This document shows positions 1-6,887 of a stretch of DNA of 20,271 nt, piece by piece. A program made the translations under genes and the position numbers. Source of the stretch: JBPCOI01 sp051000395 (GTDB taxonomy: Bacteria; Actinomycetota; Actinomycetes; Mycobacteriales; Jatrophihabitantaceae). Where the stretch lies: contig JBPCOI010000059.1 in NCBI GenBank assembly GCA_051000395.1, positions 1 to 20,271 of the forward strand, read 5' to 3'. The notes under the pieces were generated by a model that saw nothing but the letters and a program-made list of their open reading frames with translations, had not been told where the DNA came from and did no database searches. Every line of letters starts with the position of its first letter. Within the stretch, counting starts at the first letter, position 1.

Positions 1-88
1 AGTCCCGGCAGTCAGCGTCGGTCGCGAACCACGCCAGGAACTCACCCACCGATCGCGGGTAGTCCCGACCCCCGCGCAGCGTGATCAC
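1..88 (-). CDS. IS1595-family transposase, N-terminal fragment (runs off left edge)
   Basis: Only the first 29 codons are in the window. Translation from GTG at 88 contains DYPRSVGEFLAWFATDADC, which matches the typical start of the zinc-ribbon region of IS1595-family transposases (FLxWFATDxxCRxYL, usually followed by a CxxC zinc ribbon and a DDE-type catalytic domain). The zinc ribbon and catalytic residues would lie to the left of base 1, so intactness cannot be judged. The start is chosen because it immediately precedes the conserved block and lies about 30 bp inside the proposed IS end. An upstream start is unlikely, since the frame would then enter the terminal repeat. Confidence 0.75.
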   Translation of the reverse strand, partial: MITLRGGRDYPRSVGEFLAWFATDADCRD

Positions 89-120
89 GACTCAACAATA
101 GGCCGGCTAAGTGGAGAGCC
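1..120 (-). mobile_element. Terminal part of an IS1595-like insertion sequence
   Basis: The minus strand from 120 leftwards begins with GGCTCTCCAC, which looks like an insertion-sequence terminus. After a 32-bp leader comes a GTG-initiated reading frame that resembles the N-terminus of IS1595-family (ISPna2-like) transposases. Base 120 is the proposed outer end because the sequence to its right reads directly as GH15 coding sequence. The rest of the element, its second inverted repeat and the expected 8-bp target duplication (predicted to be CTAACGCC, 121-128) lie outside the window. Family assignment rests on a short protein stretch recognised from memory; the end position is inference. Confidence 0.72.
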
Positions 121-1058
121 CTAACGCCGGTATGGCCGTCGCCGCGGACGGGCCGCACCAGCTGCTGCACGACGCGGTGCGCTTCGTCTCCGAGCGCCTG
201 CTGGCCGACGGCGAGCGCCTCAAACCCGCCTATCTCGTCAACGGCGGCCGGGTCCCCGGCGAGACCTCGCTGTCGTTGCCGGGATATCCGGGCGGCACCG
301 ACATCCGCGGCAACTGGGTCAACGACCAGTTCCAGCTCGACTCCGTCGGCGAGTCGCTGCTGCTGTTCGCCGCCGCCGCGCGTCACGACGCGCTCGACAG
401 GGACTCGTGGCGCGCCGCGCACCAGGCCGTCACCACGATCGCCAAGCGCTGGGAGCAACCCGAGGCCGGAATCTGGGAACTCGACAACGCGTGGTGGACG
501 CACTCGCGGCTGGCCTGCGTCGCCGGACTGCGGCAGCTCGCCGGGTTCGCAACCCGCCCGGAGACCACCCGGATGCGCGAGCTGGCCAAGGCGCTGCTCG
601 CCGAGACGACCAAGCGCTGCGTGCACCCCGACGGGTACTGGCAACGCAGCCCGGACGATCAGCGCGTGGACGCGGCGCTGTTGCTGCCGCCGGTCCGCGG
701 CGCCCTGCCGGCCAACGATCCGCGCACGACGGCGACGTTGCAGGCGATCAGGGACCGCCTCGTCGACGACGGCTACGTCTACCGCTACGCGCCGGCCCGC
801 CGCCCGCTGGGCGAGGCGGAGGGCGCGTTCCTGCTCTGCGGGTTCCTGCTGTCACTGGCCGAGCTGCATCAGGGCAACCGCACCGACGCCTACCGCTGGT
901 TCGAGCGCAACCGCGCCGCCTGCGGGCCGCCGGGACTGCTGTCCGAGGAGTTCGACGTGCAGCAGCGACAGCTGCGCGGCAACCTGCCGCAGGCCTTCGT
1001 CCACGCCCTGTTGCTGGAGACCTCGGTGCGCCTGGACGGCGAGCCGCTGACCACCTGA
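111..1058 (+). pseudogene. GH15 glycosidase, C-terminal half, 5' part removed by the IS insertion
   Basis: The frame encodes the C-terminal part of a glycoside hydrolase family 15 protein (glucoamylase/trehalase-like, alpha/alpha-six barrel). The residues after the family's WLRD-type motif are present (GMAVAADGPH..., then QFQLDSVGESLLLF, GIWELDNAWWTHSR and LLSEEFDVQQ). Both glutamates normally expected to be catalytic (in GIWELD and LLSEEFD) therefore remain. The N-terminal beta-sandwich and the first barrel helices, roughly 265 residues by comparison with the intact paralogue at 1403, are missing. Homology starts right at the proposed IS end (base 120-121). The GTG at 111 belongs to the IS terminus, so its first residues (MESP) are not native. 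A stop codon (TAA, 108-110) lies just before it in frame. A fragment might be expressed but is unlikely to fold as an active enzyme. The 5' half may survive on the far side of the IS. Confidence 0.78.
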
Positions 1059-1070
1059 GCTCGGGCGGCG

Positions 1071-1307
1071 TCAACCGCCGGCGAAGGGCGGCAGCACGTC
1101 GACGGTGGCGCCGTCGTGCAGGCGGGTGCCGTCGCCGGCCTGCACACCGTCGACGAGGAAGGATACGACGGCGCTGAGCGACGCCAGTTCCGCCCGGGCG
1201 CCCAGCAGGGCGCGCATGCCGGCGACGGTCTCGGCGCACAGGCTCTCCTCGGCGTGGCCCGAGGCACGGCGCGCACCCGCCCAGAACCGCACGACGACCT
1301 CGCTCAC
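1071..1307 (-). CDS. moaD: MoaD/ThiS-family sulfur carrier (molybdopterin synthase small subunit)
   Basis: A 78-residue ubiquitin-fold protein ending in DVLPPFAGG. The C-terminal Gly-Gly is the residue pair that is adenylated and thiocarboxylated in MoaD/ThiS proteins. The 'LPPFAGG' context, rather than a ThiS-type tail, favours MoaD, which passes sulfur to precursor Z with MoaE to make molybdopterin. It starts MSEVVVRFWAGARRASG, typical of actinobacterial MoaD. The start is GTG at 1307 with only a weak purine stretch upstream. It stands alone between two GH15 genes and is divergent from the downstream one (95 bp gap). No other cofactor-synthesis gene is visible. A likely client of the cofactor is the molybdopterin oxidoreductase encoded at 9376-10707, but that link is inference. 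Confidence 0.92.
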   Translation of the reverse strand: MSEVVVRFWAGARRASGHAEESLCAETVAGMRALLGARAELASLSAVVSFLVDGVQAGDGTRLHDGATVDVLPPFAGG

Positions 1308-1402
1308 CTGGCCACCCGCGGCATCCGCCCGATCACCCGCCTCAAGTTACGCCGCACCGCGCCGCACCTCGGGCGGACGGCGCTACTGGCACGATCAGAC
1401 CC

Positions 1403-3217
1403 ATGACCCGGATCGAGGACTACGCCCTGCTCGGTGACCTACAGAGCGCCGCGCTGGTGAGCAACACCGGCTCGATCGACTGGCTGTGCCTGCCCCGTTT
1501 CGACTCCCCGGCCTGCTTCGCCGCGCTGCTGGACACCGCGGAGGCCGGGCACTGGACGGTGGCACCGGCCGCCGGCGGGGTGTGCACCAGGCGCCGTTAC
1601 GTCCCAGACACGCTGGTGCTGGAAACCGAATGGGTCACCGGCGAGGGCACCGTGCGCGTCCTGGACTTCATGCCGCCGCGCGGGCACGCACCGGACGTGG
1701 TGCGGATCGTGGTGGGGGTCCACGGCAGCGTCGAGCTGCGATCGCAGTTGCGGCTGCGCTTCGACTACGGCCGGGTGGTGCCCTGGGTGCGTCACCACGG
1801 CGACCGGACGCAGGCGATCGCGGGCCCCGACCGCGTCCGGCTACGCACGCCGGCACCGACTCACGGCCAGGAGATGACCACCGTCTCCGAATTCAGTGTG
1901 CGTCCCGGGGACCGCGTGCCGTTCGTGCTCACCTGGAACCCCAGCCACGAACCTCCGCCCAAGCCCGTCGACGCCGAGGACGCCCTGCGCGACACGCTGG
2001 AGTTCTGGACCGAATGGACCCAGCGCGGCACCCCGGTGCGCGGGCCGTACCGCGAGGCGATCAAGCGGTCCCTGCTGACCTTGAAGGCCCTCACCTACCA
2101 GCCCACCGGCGGGATCGTCGCCGCGGTCACCACCTCCCTGCCCGAACAGATCGGCGGCCCCCGCAACTGGGACTACCGCTATTGCTGGCTGCGCGATTCC
2201 ACCTACACCCTGCAGGCGCTCATCTCCGCCGGCTACCTCGCCGAGGCCAAGGCGTGGCGCGATTGGCTGCTGCGTGCCGTCGCCGGCGACCCCGCCGAGC
2301 TGCAGATCATGTACGCCCTGGACGGCACCCGCCGGTTGCCCGAAGCCGAGCTGCCCTGGCTGGGTGGCTACGAGAACTCCACCCCGGTGCGCACCGGCAA
2401 CGCCGCCAGCGACCAGCTGCAGCTCGACGTGTGGGGCGAGACGCTCGACGGCCTCGCCCTTGCCCGCAACGCCGGCATCAGCCCGCACGACGACGCCTGG
2501 GACCTGCAGGTCGGGCTGATGGAGCACTTGGAAGGCAACTGGGACCAGCCCGACAACGGCCTGTGGGAGATGCGCGGCGCGCGTCGGCACTTCACCCATT
2601 CCAAGGTGATGGCCTGGGTCGCCGCCGACCGGATGGTTACCGCGATCCGCACCCATCCCGACCTGCACGGCCCCGCCGACCGCTGGGAGGCCCTGCGCGA
2701 TAGCATCCACGCCGACGTCCTGACCCACGGCTTCGACGCCGAGCGCAACACCTTCACCCAGTCCTACGACGCAGCCGAGCTTGACGCCAGCCTGCTGCTG
2801 ATCCCCCGCGTCGGCTTCCTGGCTGCCACCGATCCGCGGGTGCTCGGCACCATCACCGCCATCCAGGACGGGCTCACCGAGGACGGGCTCGTCAAGCGAT
2901 ACCAGACCGCTGACTGCGACGACGGGCTGCCCGGCACCGAAGGGCTGTTCCTGGCCTGCTCCTTCTGGCTCGTCGACGCCTTGCATCTCGCCGGGCGCCA
3001 GCGCGAGGCCATCACGCTCTTCGAGCGCCTGCTCGAGTTGCGCAACGACGTCGGGCTGCTCAGCGAGGAATGGGATCCCAAAGCCGGGCGGCAGCTCGGC
3101 AACACCCCGCAGGCGTTCAGCCACTTCCCGCTGGTCACCAGTGCCCTGCAGCTGCACGTCGGGCGGGGACATCGCAGCAACCACCCGATCGCGCACCCCG
3201 CGCCTCCCGGTGCCTGA
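1403..3217 (+). CDS. GH15-family glycosidase (trehalase/glucoamylase-like)
   Basis: A complete 604-residue cytoplasmic enzyme with no signal peptide. The first ~230 residues form the N-terminal beta-sandwich (it begins MTRIEDYALLGDLQSAALV and has SIDWLCLPRFDSPACFAALL). The rest is the GH15 alpha/alpha-six barrel. Diagnostic motifs are RNWDYRYCWLRD at about 254-265, GLWEMRG at 387-393 (Glu389 likely general acid) and LLSEEWDP near 552-559 (Glu555/556 likely general base), followed by NTPQAFSHFPLV. This architecture fits mycobacterial and streptomycete GH15 proteins, some of which were shown to hydrolyse trehalose. Others act on starch-type glucans, so the substrate is not certain. The ATG at 1403 matches the family N-terminus; no clear ribosome binding site is seen. 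It is an intact paralogue of the broken copy at 111-1058. Confidence 0.93.
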   Translation: MTRIEDYALLGDLQSAALVSNTGSIDWLCLPRFDSPACFAALLDTAEAGHWTVAPAAGGVCTRRRYVPDTLVLETEWVTGEGTVRVLDFMPPRGHAPDVVRIVVGVHGSVELRSQLRLRFDYGRVVPWVRHHGDRTQAIAGPDRVRLRTPAPTHGQEMTTVSEFSVRPGDRVPFVLTWNPSHEPPPKPVDAEDALRDTLEFWTEWTQRGTPVRGPYREAIKRSLLTLKALTYQPTGGIVAAVTTSLPEQIGGPRNWDYRYCWLRDSTYTLQALISAGYLAEAKAWRDWLLRAVAGDPAELQIMYALDGTRRLPEAELPWLGGYENSTPVRTGNAASDQLQLDVWGETLDGLALARNAGISPHDDAWDLQVGLMEHLEGNWDQPDNGLWEMRGARRHFTHSKVMAWVAADRMVTAIRTHPDLHGPADRWEALRDSIHADVLTHGFDAERNTFTQSYDAAELDASLLLIPRVGFLAATDPRVLGTITAIQDGLTEDGLVKRYQTADCDDGLPGTEGLFLACSFWLVDALHLAGRQREAITLFERLLELRNDVGLLSEEWDPKAGRQLGNTPQAFSHFPLVTSALQLHVGRGHRSNHPIAHPAPPGA

Positions 3218-3350
3218 CGAAACACCGTCCGGGCAACGATCGGCCACCAGCACTCGCGAAACCGGCACCGCCTCTGCCTGCGAATGGTCAGTGAGGGTGC
3301 GTCCGGGCACCTGGCACGCGGTTCCCGCGCGCCACCGCCCGGGGGCCGGG

Positions 3351-3362
3351 AAGAGGAAAGGG
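3351..3362 (+). promoter_or_regulatory. Ribosome binding site fixing the start at 3366
   Basis: AAGAGGAAAGGG lies directly before GATC-ATG. It is the best purine-rich match near this gene and excludes the longer upstream reading of the frame. Confidence 0.7.
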
Positions 3363-3365
3363 ATC

Positions 3366-3770
3366 ATGCCCGACTTCGAGACGTTCAGCCGGGGGCTGGT
3401 GCCGCTCAAGTCGCAACCACAGGTGACCATCCAGAAGCGCGGCGCGATCTCGCTCAACAAGTCCGCCTACGTCGCGCTGGACACGCCCGACGCCGTCGAG
3501 TTGCTCTACGACCGCGACAAGCACATCGTCGGGATCCGGCCCGTCGACGCCCGCGCCGGTCATGCCTACCCGCTGCGGCCCTCGACCCGCTCGGCAAGTG
3601 GCCCCTACGTGATCTCCGCGATGGCGTTCACGAAGTTCTACGACATCGACACCAGCGTCACCTTGCGATGGTTCGCCTACGTCGAGGACGGGGTGCTGTG
3701 CGTGGATCTGTGCCACGAGGCGACACCCGTCACCAGCAATCGAGCCCGGCGGCCCGAACCGCCGTCCTAA
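3366..3770 (+). CDS. Conserved actinobacterial hypothetical protein (134 aa)
   Basis: The ATG at 3366 is preceded by a strong purine-rich ribosome binding site (AAGAGGAAAGGG, 3351-3362), which decides this start over further-upstream candidates. The 134-residue product starts MPDFETFSRGLVPLKSQPQV and contains TIQKRGAISLNKSAYVAL, VELLYDRDKHIVGIRPVD and AFTKFYDIDTSVTLRW, ending with a short Arg/Pro tail. It is soluble, with no signal peptide or membrane segment. I recognise it as a small protein widespread in actinobacteria, usually left unnamed, and assign no function. It is followed by a convergent sortase gene 7 bp away; the two stop codons lie inside a palindrome (3766-3786). Confidence 0.85.
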   Translation: MPDFETFSRGLVPLKSQPQVTIQKRGAISLNKSAYVALDTPDAVELLYDRDKHIVGIRPVDARAGHAYPLRPSTRSASGPYVISAMAFTKFYDIDTSVTLRWFAYVEDGVLCVDLCHEATPVTSNRARRPEPPS

Positions 3771-3786
3771 GCGCGCCTTAGGCGCG
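3766..3786. terminator. Overlapping palindromes between convergent stop codons
   Basis: CCTAAG-CGCGC-CTTAGG (3766-3782) and the alternative CGCGCCT-T-AGGCGCG (3772-3786) are mutually exclusive hairpins. They contain the stop codons of both convergent genes. There is no T-run on either strand, so this is at most a weak bidirectional terminator; its symmetrical position between convergent genes is the main argument. Confidence 0.35.
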
Positions 3787-4545
3787 TCGCAGGGAGACCA
3801 GCGTCGCGTAGGCGACGATGTTGTCCTCGTAGCTGCCGGCGGACGGATCGAACTTGCCGCCGCAGGTGATCAGCCGCAGTTCGGAGTCGCTGGTGTTTCC
3901 GTACACCGTCTTGGTGGGGAAGTTGCTCTTGGGGTATTCGGCCACCCGCTGGACGCGGAACTCGGCCACCATTCGATCCGCGCGGGTGACCGAGACGAGA
4001 TCACCGGCGTGCAGCTGGCTCAGCCGGAAGAACACCCCGGGCCCGTACTGTGCCGAATCGATGTGTCCGACGACGACCGCCGGTCCGGTCGCTCCGGGTA
4101 CCGGCGAGTAGCGGTACCAGGCCGCCTCGCCCACCTCCGACAGCGGCGGTACCTCCATCGTCCGGTCGGCGTTGAGACCGACAGAGAGCAGATCGGAGTT
4201 GACGCCGATCGCCTTGATGCAGATGTGCACGGGTGTCGAACCGGTGCCGGTCGACTGCGTCGGCGGGGTGCACCGCGCCGCGGCGGCCGCAGCGGTGGAA
4301 CGGTGCGTGGACGAGGTCACGCTCGCCGACGTGCTCGGCGCGGTCGCCGCCTGCGGGGTGGGTGGGCTGGGCGGCAGCCGGTGGCTTCCGCTCGAACCGG
4401 TGAACACCAGCAGCAAGCCGACGGCGAGCAGCACCGCGCTCAGCGTGGCCAAGCCGACCTGGCCGCGCCGGGTGCGCAGCAGCGCGCCGAGACGGGCCAG
4501 CTGGGCTTTCCCCGCGACCGCTCCTCGCATCCGCTTCAGCGCCAA
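3778..4545 (-). CDS. Class-F-like sortase (membrane-anchored transpeptidase)
   Basis: 255 residues: a short basic cytoplasmic N-terminus, one membrane segment (about 29-48), a Ser/Thr/Pro/Ala-rich linker (50-105) and a sortase domain (about 106-255). The active-site motifs are VVVGHIDS (His161) and LRLITCGG (Cys228), with VFFRL and YPKSNFPTKTVYG between them. The 'GHIDS ... ITCGGxFD ... DN' pattern is that of actinobacterial class F sortases. The usual catalytic arginine after the cysteine is not obvious in KFDPSAGSYEDNIVAYA, so activity should not be assumed. The annotated start is TTG at 4545, overlapping the upstream stop by 10 bp; ATG at 4530 is an alternative. It is the last gene of the DUF4331 operon, whose neighbouring DUF4331 protein has a sorting-signal-like tail. 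Confidence 0.9.
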   Translation of the reverse strand: MALKRMRGAVAGKAQLARLGALLRTRRGQVGLATLSAVLLAVGLLLVFTGSSGSHRLPPSPPTPQAATAPSTSASVTSSTHRSTAAAAAARCTPPTQSTGTGSTPVHICIKAIGVNSDLLSVGLNADRTMEVPPLSEVGEAAWYRYSPVPGATGPAVVVGHIDSAQYGPGVFFRLSQLHAGDLVSVTRADRMVAEFRVQRVAEYPKSNFPTKTVYGNTSDSELRLITCGGKFDPSAGSYEDNIVAYATLVSLRRA

Positions 4546-4850
4546 TCGATCTGGGTCACCTCGCCACCGACGATACGCACGGTGTCGGCGGGCTTACCCG
4601 CCAGATCCCAGAGCGTGTACTCGCCGGCGTGCAGGGCGGGATAGATCGCCGCGTAGCGGACGCCGCCGGCACCGCGCCGTTCGCGGATGGCGACGTGGGT
4701 CCGCTGGCCCTCGCTGCCGACCGGGCTGATCTCGATCTCGTCACCGGCCATCGTCTCGGGAGCGAGCAGGATCAACGCGCCGACGTCGCCGCCGATGTCG
4801 AGAACGACCGTGCCGTCATAACTCGGCCCGAGCTGGCTCTCCTCGCTCAT
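4536..4850 (-). CDS. Small conserved protein of unknown function (104 aa)
   Basis: The ATG at 4850 overlaps the stop of the DUF4331 gene (ATGA), and the stop overlaps the sortase start, so all three are translationally coupled. The product is acidic and soluble, with no signal peptide or membrane segment. Recognisable blocks are YDGTVVLDIGGDVGALILL, GDEIEISPVG, THVAIRERRGAGGVRYAAIY and AGEYTLWD...GGEVTQIDWR. The pattern of short beta-strands with AGEYTLWD near the end resembles a small beta-sandwich. I recall close relatives in many actinobacteria, variously annotated (sometimes as 'phospholipase' without support). I assign no function; its fixed position suggests a role with the DUF4331/sortase products. 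Confidence 0.82.
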   Translation of the reverse strand: MSEESQLGPSYDGTVVLDIGGDVGALILLAPETMAGDEIEISPVGSEGQRTHVAIRERRGAGGVRYAAIYPALHAGEYTLWDLAGKPADTVRIVGGEVTQIDWR

Positions 4851-6544
4851 TCGTCAGCGGATTCCGGTCCGTTCGCCGTGTCCGTCGCGGGAGCATCGGT
4901 GAGCACCGTGCCGACCTCGGTCGCCGCGGCCGGGCGGGACCGGGCCACGGCACCACCGGCTGCGACCGCCGCCGCCAGGGCAACCCCGCCGCCGACGAGC
5001 AGCGCCGTGTCCGAGTGCTGCGGCGGTGCGATGCCGGTCTGGGGGGGGCCGACCGGCGGGATCACCTGAGTCTGGCAGTTCTCGCCGGCCGTCGGGTTGA
5101 TCGCGCCGAGGTCAGGGGCGGGATTATTGTTCGACGGGTTGTGGTAGCCGTCGTGCGGGGTGCCGAGGTAGGGGAACGTGCTCAGGTAGTGCACGGTGTT
5201 CTCGGCGGTGACGTCGGTGTTGGACGAGGTCAACCCCGGGGTGATCGCGCCGGCTGCCGCATCCGGCTTGTACGTCGACACGATCAGCGGATAGGTGACC
5301 CCGGCCAGCGCGCGCAGCTCGATCGTCGTGACGTCGTCGAACACCCGGCGTCCGTTCGGGAAACCGGCCAGGTCCCCGCCGACGATGCCGAGGTTGCTCG
5401 GCTTGGACGTGGTCGGCGCGATCGCCATGTTCAGCCGCAGCAGATCGGCCAGCGTCTTGCCATCTCCGACGTTCTGGAAGGGGAGTTTGTTGCCATTTTT
5501 GTCCTTCAACTTGCCGTACGGAATACCGGTCAGCAGGATGGCCTCGAGGTCCTTGCGCTCGGTCTTGGCCGCGTCGAGCTTGGCCAAGTTCGGGAACACG
5601 CCCGGGTAGAGCACCGGCAGCAGGTTGGACAGCTCCGGGTTGGCCACGTGGCTCTTGAACTGCACGTCGCCGGCTGGGGCCTGGGAGTTGAACTTGTCCT
5701 TCAACGGGATCGGGATCAGCACCTCGTTGAATAGCGGGTTCGCCTGCCGCGAGATCTGCACGTACGGCCCGGCGTTCTGCACGGTGCCGTCGGTGTTGTA
5801 GATGTGACCCCGCTGCCGGCTGGCCGCGGCGTACACGCCGATCACCGACGCCGGCTTCATGTAATCGGTCGGCGGCTTGCCGTCGCTGGTCAGTTCCGTC
5901 TTGGGCACCTGGATGGCGATGGTGTGGATGTTCTTCGCCTTGGTGGAGTTGATGCCCGGGGCGGCCGGCATCTTCGAGAAGTGCAGGTTCTGGAACGGGC
6001 GCAGCACGCCCAGGTCGAAGATCGCGCCGAGGTCGACGTAGAAGCCCTCCGCCCGCTGGCCGGTGAACACCTTGCGGCTGCCCAGGGTGTGGATCGCCGC
6101 GTTGGCCAGGGAGACGTAGTTCGGGGTGGAGGTCGGGCCGATGTTGCACGGCGGGCAGGCCAGGTTCGTGCCGAGGGTGGTGGTGGTGCCCCCGGCTACC
6201 TTCTTCACCGTCGCGAACTGCCGCCGGTTCCAGTTCGGGCTGTCCAGCGACGTGATCGGCCCGGTGTTGTACAGGAACGTGTTCGGGTCGCGCAGCGTCG
6301 TGGTGAACGTGAACTGGTAGGTGATGTCGGGCTTGGCGTCGCCGGTGTTGTCGATGTGGATCTCGTACAGGACGTCGTCGCCGAACTCGAAGAAGTTCGG
6401 GCCGCCGGCCGGATCCTCCAGCGGGACGAAGTTCGCGATCAGGGTCACCGTGTCGGGGCTGTCGGGGCTGACGAAGACGTAGACATCGGTGTTGTCCGCC
6501 GCCGCATCGTTCGAGATTCCGGGGGCTTCCTTGTGAGACGACAT
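4847..6544 (-). CDS. DUF4331 protein with C-terminal anchor-like tail (565 aa)
   Basis: Residues 1 to ~478 are a DUF4331 (PF14224) domain: MSSHKEAPGISNDAAADNTD, DVYVFVSPDSPDTVTLIANF, FGDDVLYEIHIDNTGDAKPD and NGRRVFDDVTTIELRALAG. The start is firmly set by AGGAGAGG six bases upstream of ATG, so there is no N-terminal signal peptide. Unlike its 471-aa paralogue, it carries an extra ~88 residues: a Pro-rich stretch with PPQTG (500-504), a hydrophobic segment (about 514-534), RSR (535-537) and an acidic 28-residue tail. This resembles a sortase sorting signal or tail anchor. It is cotranscribed with a small Tat protein upstream and with a 104-aa protein and sortase downstream. The biochemical role of DUF4331 is not known to me; surface localisation is inference. 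Confidence 0.92.
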   Translation of the reverse strand: MSSHKEAPGISNDAAADNTDVYVFVSPDSPDTVTLIANFVPLEDPAGGPNFFEFGDDVLYEIHIDNTGDAKPDITYQFTFTTTLRDPNTFLYNTGPITSLDSPNWNRRQFATVKKVAGGTTTTLGTNLACPPCNIGPTSTPNYVSLANAAIHTLGSRKVFTGQRAEGFYVDLGAIFDLGVLRPFQNLHFSKMPAAPGINSTKAKNIHTIAIQVPKTELTSDGKPPTDYMKPASVIGVYAAASRQRGHIYNTDGTVQNAGPYVQISRQANPLFNEVLIPIPLKDKFNSQAPAGDVQFKSHVANPELSNLLPVLYPGVFPNLAKLDAAKTERKDLEAILLTGIPYGKLKDKNGNKLPFQNVGDGKTLADLLRLNMAIAPTTSKPSNLGIVGGDLAGFPNGRRVFDDVTTIELRALAGVTYPLIVSTYKPDAAAGAITPGLTSSNTDVTAENTVHYLSTFPYLGTPHDGYHNPSNNNPAPDLGAINPTAGENCQTQVIPPVGPPQTGIAPPQHSDTALLVGGGVALAAAVAAGGAVARSRPAAATEVGTVLTDAPATDTANGPESADE

Positions 6545-6550
6545 GCTTTA

Positions 6551-6558
6551 CCTCTCCT
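6551..6558 (-). promoter_or_regulatory. Ribosome binding site of the 565-aa DUF4331 gene
   Basis: AGGAGAGG on the minus strand, six bases before the ATG at 6544. It is identical in sequence and spacing to the site of the paralogue (8310-8317). It fixes a start that leaves no room for a signal peptide. Confidence 0.85.
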
Positions 6559-6587
6559 GGACTGCGCGGACGCGGAGTGCGGGTGGA

Positions 6588-6854
6588 CTACTGGGCACGA
6601 CCGGCGATCTGCGCCAGTCGTGCGGCGAGCAAGCGATCGTGGTGCACGACCTCGGTCTCGCCCACCAGCACGGAGATCTCCCCGGACTTGGCGTCCTTGA
6701 CCCAGGCCAGGAACGGTCCGTGGTGCACCGGCCCGGCGGCAAGCGGTTCGGCCGCAGCCGATGCCGTCAGCGCGGGCGCGACCGCTGCGGCGCCGACCGC
6801 GGCGGCACCCAGCGAGGCGTGCGTGAGGAACTTGCGGCGAGAGTGTTCAGTCAT
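6588..6854 (-). CDS. Small twin-arginine (Tat) signal protein, copy 2 (88 aa)
   Basis: The N-terminus MTEHSRRKFLTHASLG carries a Tat motif (SRRKFL, residues 5-10), followed by an Ala/Gly-rich hydrophobic core and a likely AxA cleavage site near residue 30. The mature part is only about 55 residues and includes GPFLAWVKDAKSGEISVLVG and LLAARLAQIAGRA. This looks like a short beta-hairpin plus a C-terminal helix, with no cysteines or obvious cofactor ligands. ATG at 6854 is preceded by GGGAAAGG. It lies 33 bp after one DUF4331 gene and 43 bp before the next. It is a paralogue of the protein encoded at 8341-8616. A Tat signal on so small a protein, without cofactor motifs, suggests a partner-export role; that is inference. 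Confidence 0.88.
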   Translation of the reverse strand: MTEHSRRKFLTHASLGAAAVGAAAVAPALTASAAAEPLAAGPVHHGPFLAWVKDAKSGEISVLVGETEVVHHDRLLAARLAQIAGRAQ

Positions 6855-6887
6855 GGCAGCAGACCTTTCCCAGACGCGGTGCGGTGC

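Noticed and set aside
3141..3365. Longer N-terminus for the 134-aa gene
   Set aside because: The extra residues overlap the GH15 3' end and show no similarity; the strong ribosome binding site at 3351-3362 supports the ATG at 3366.
1841..3460. 539-codon open frame on the minus strand
   Set aside because: Antisense to the clearly homologous GH15 gene and the 3366 gene.
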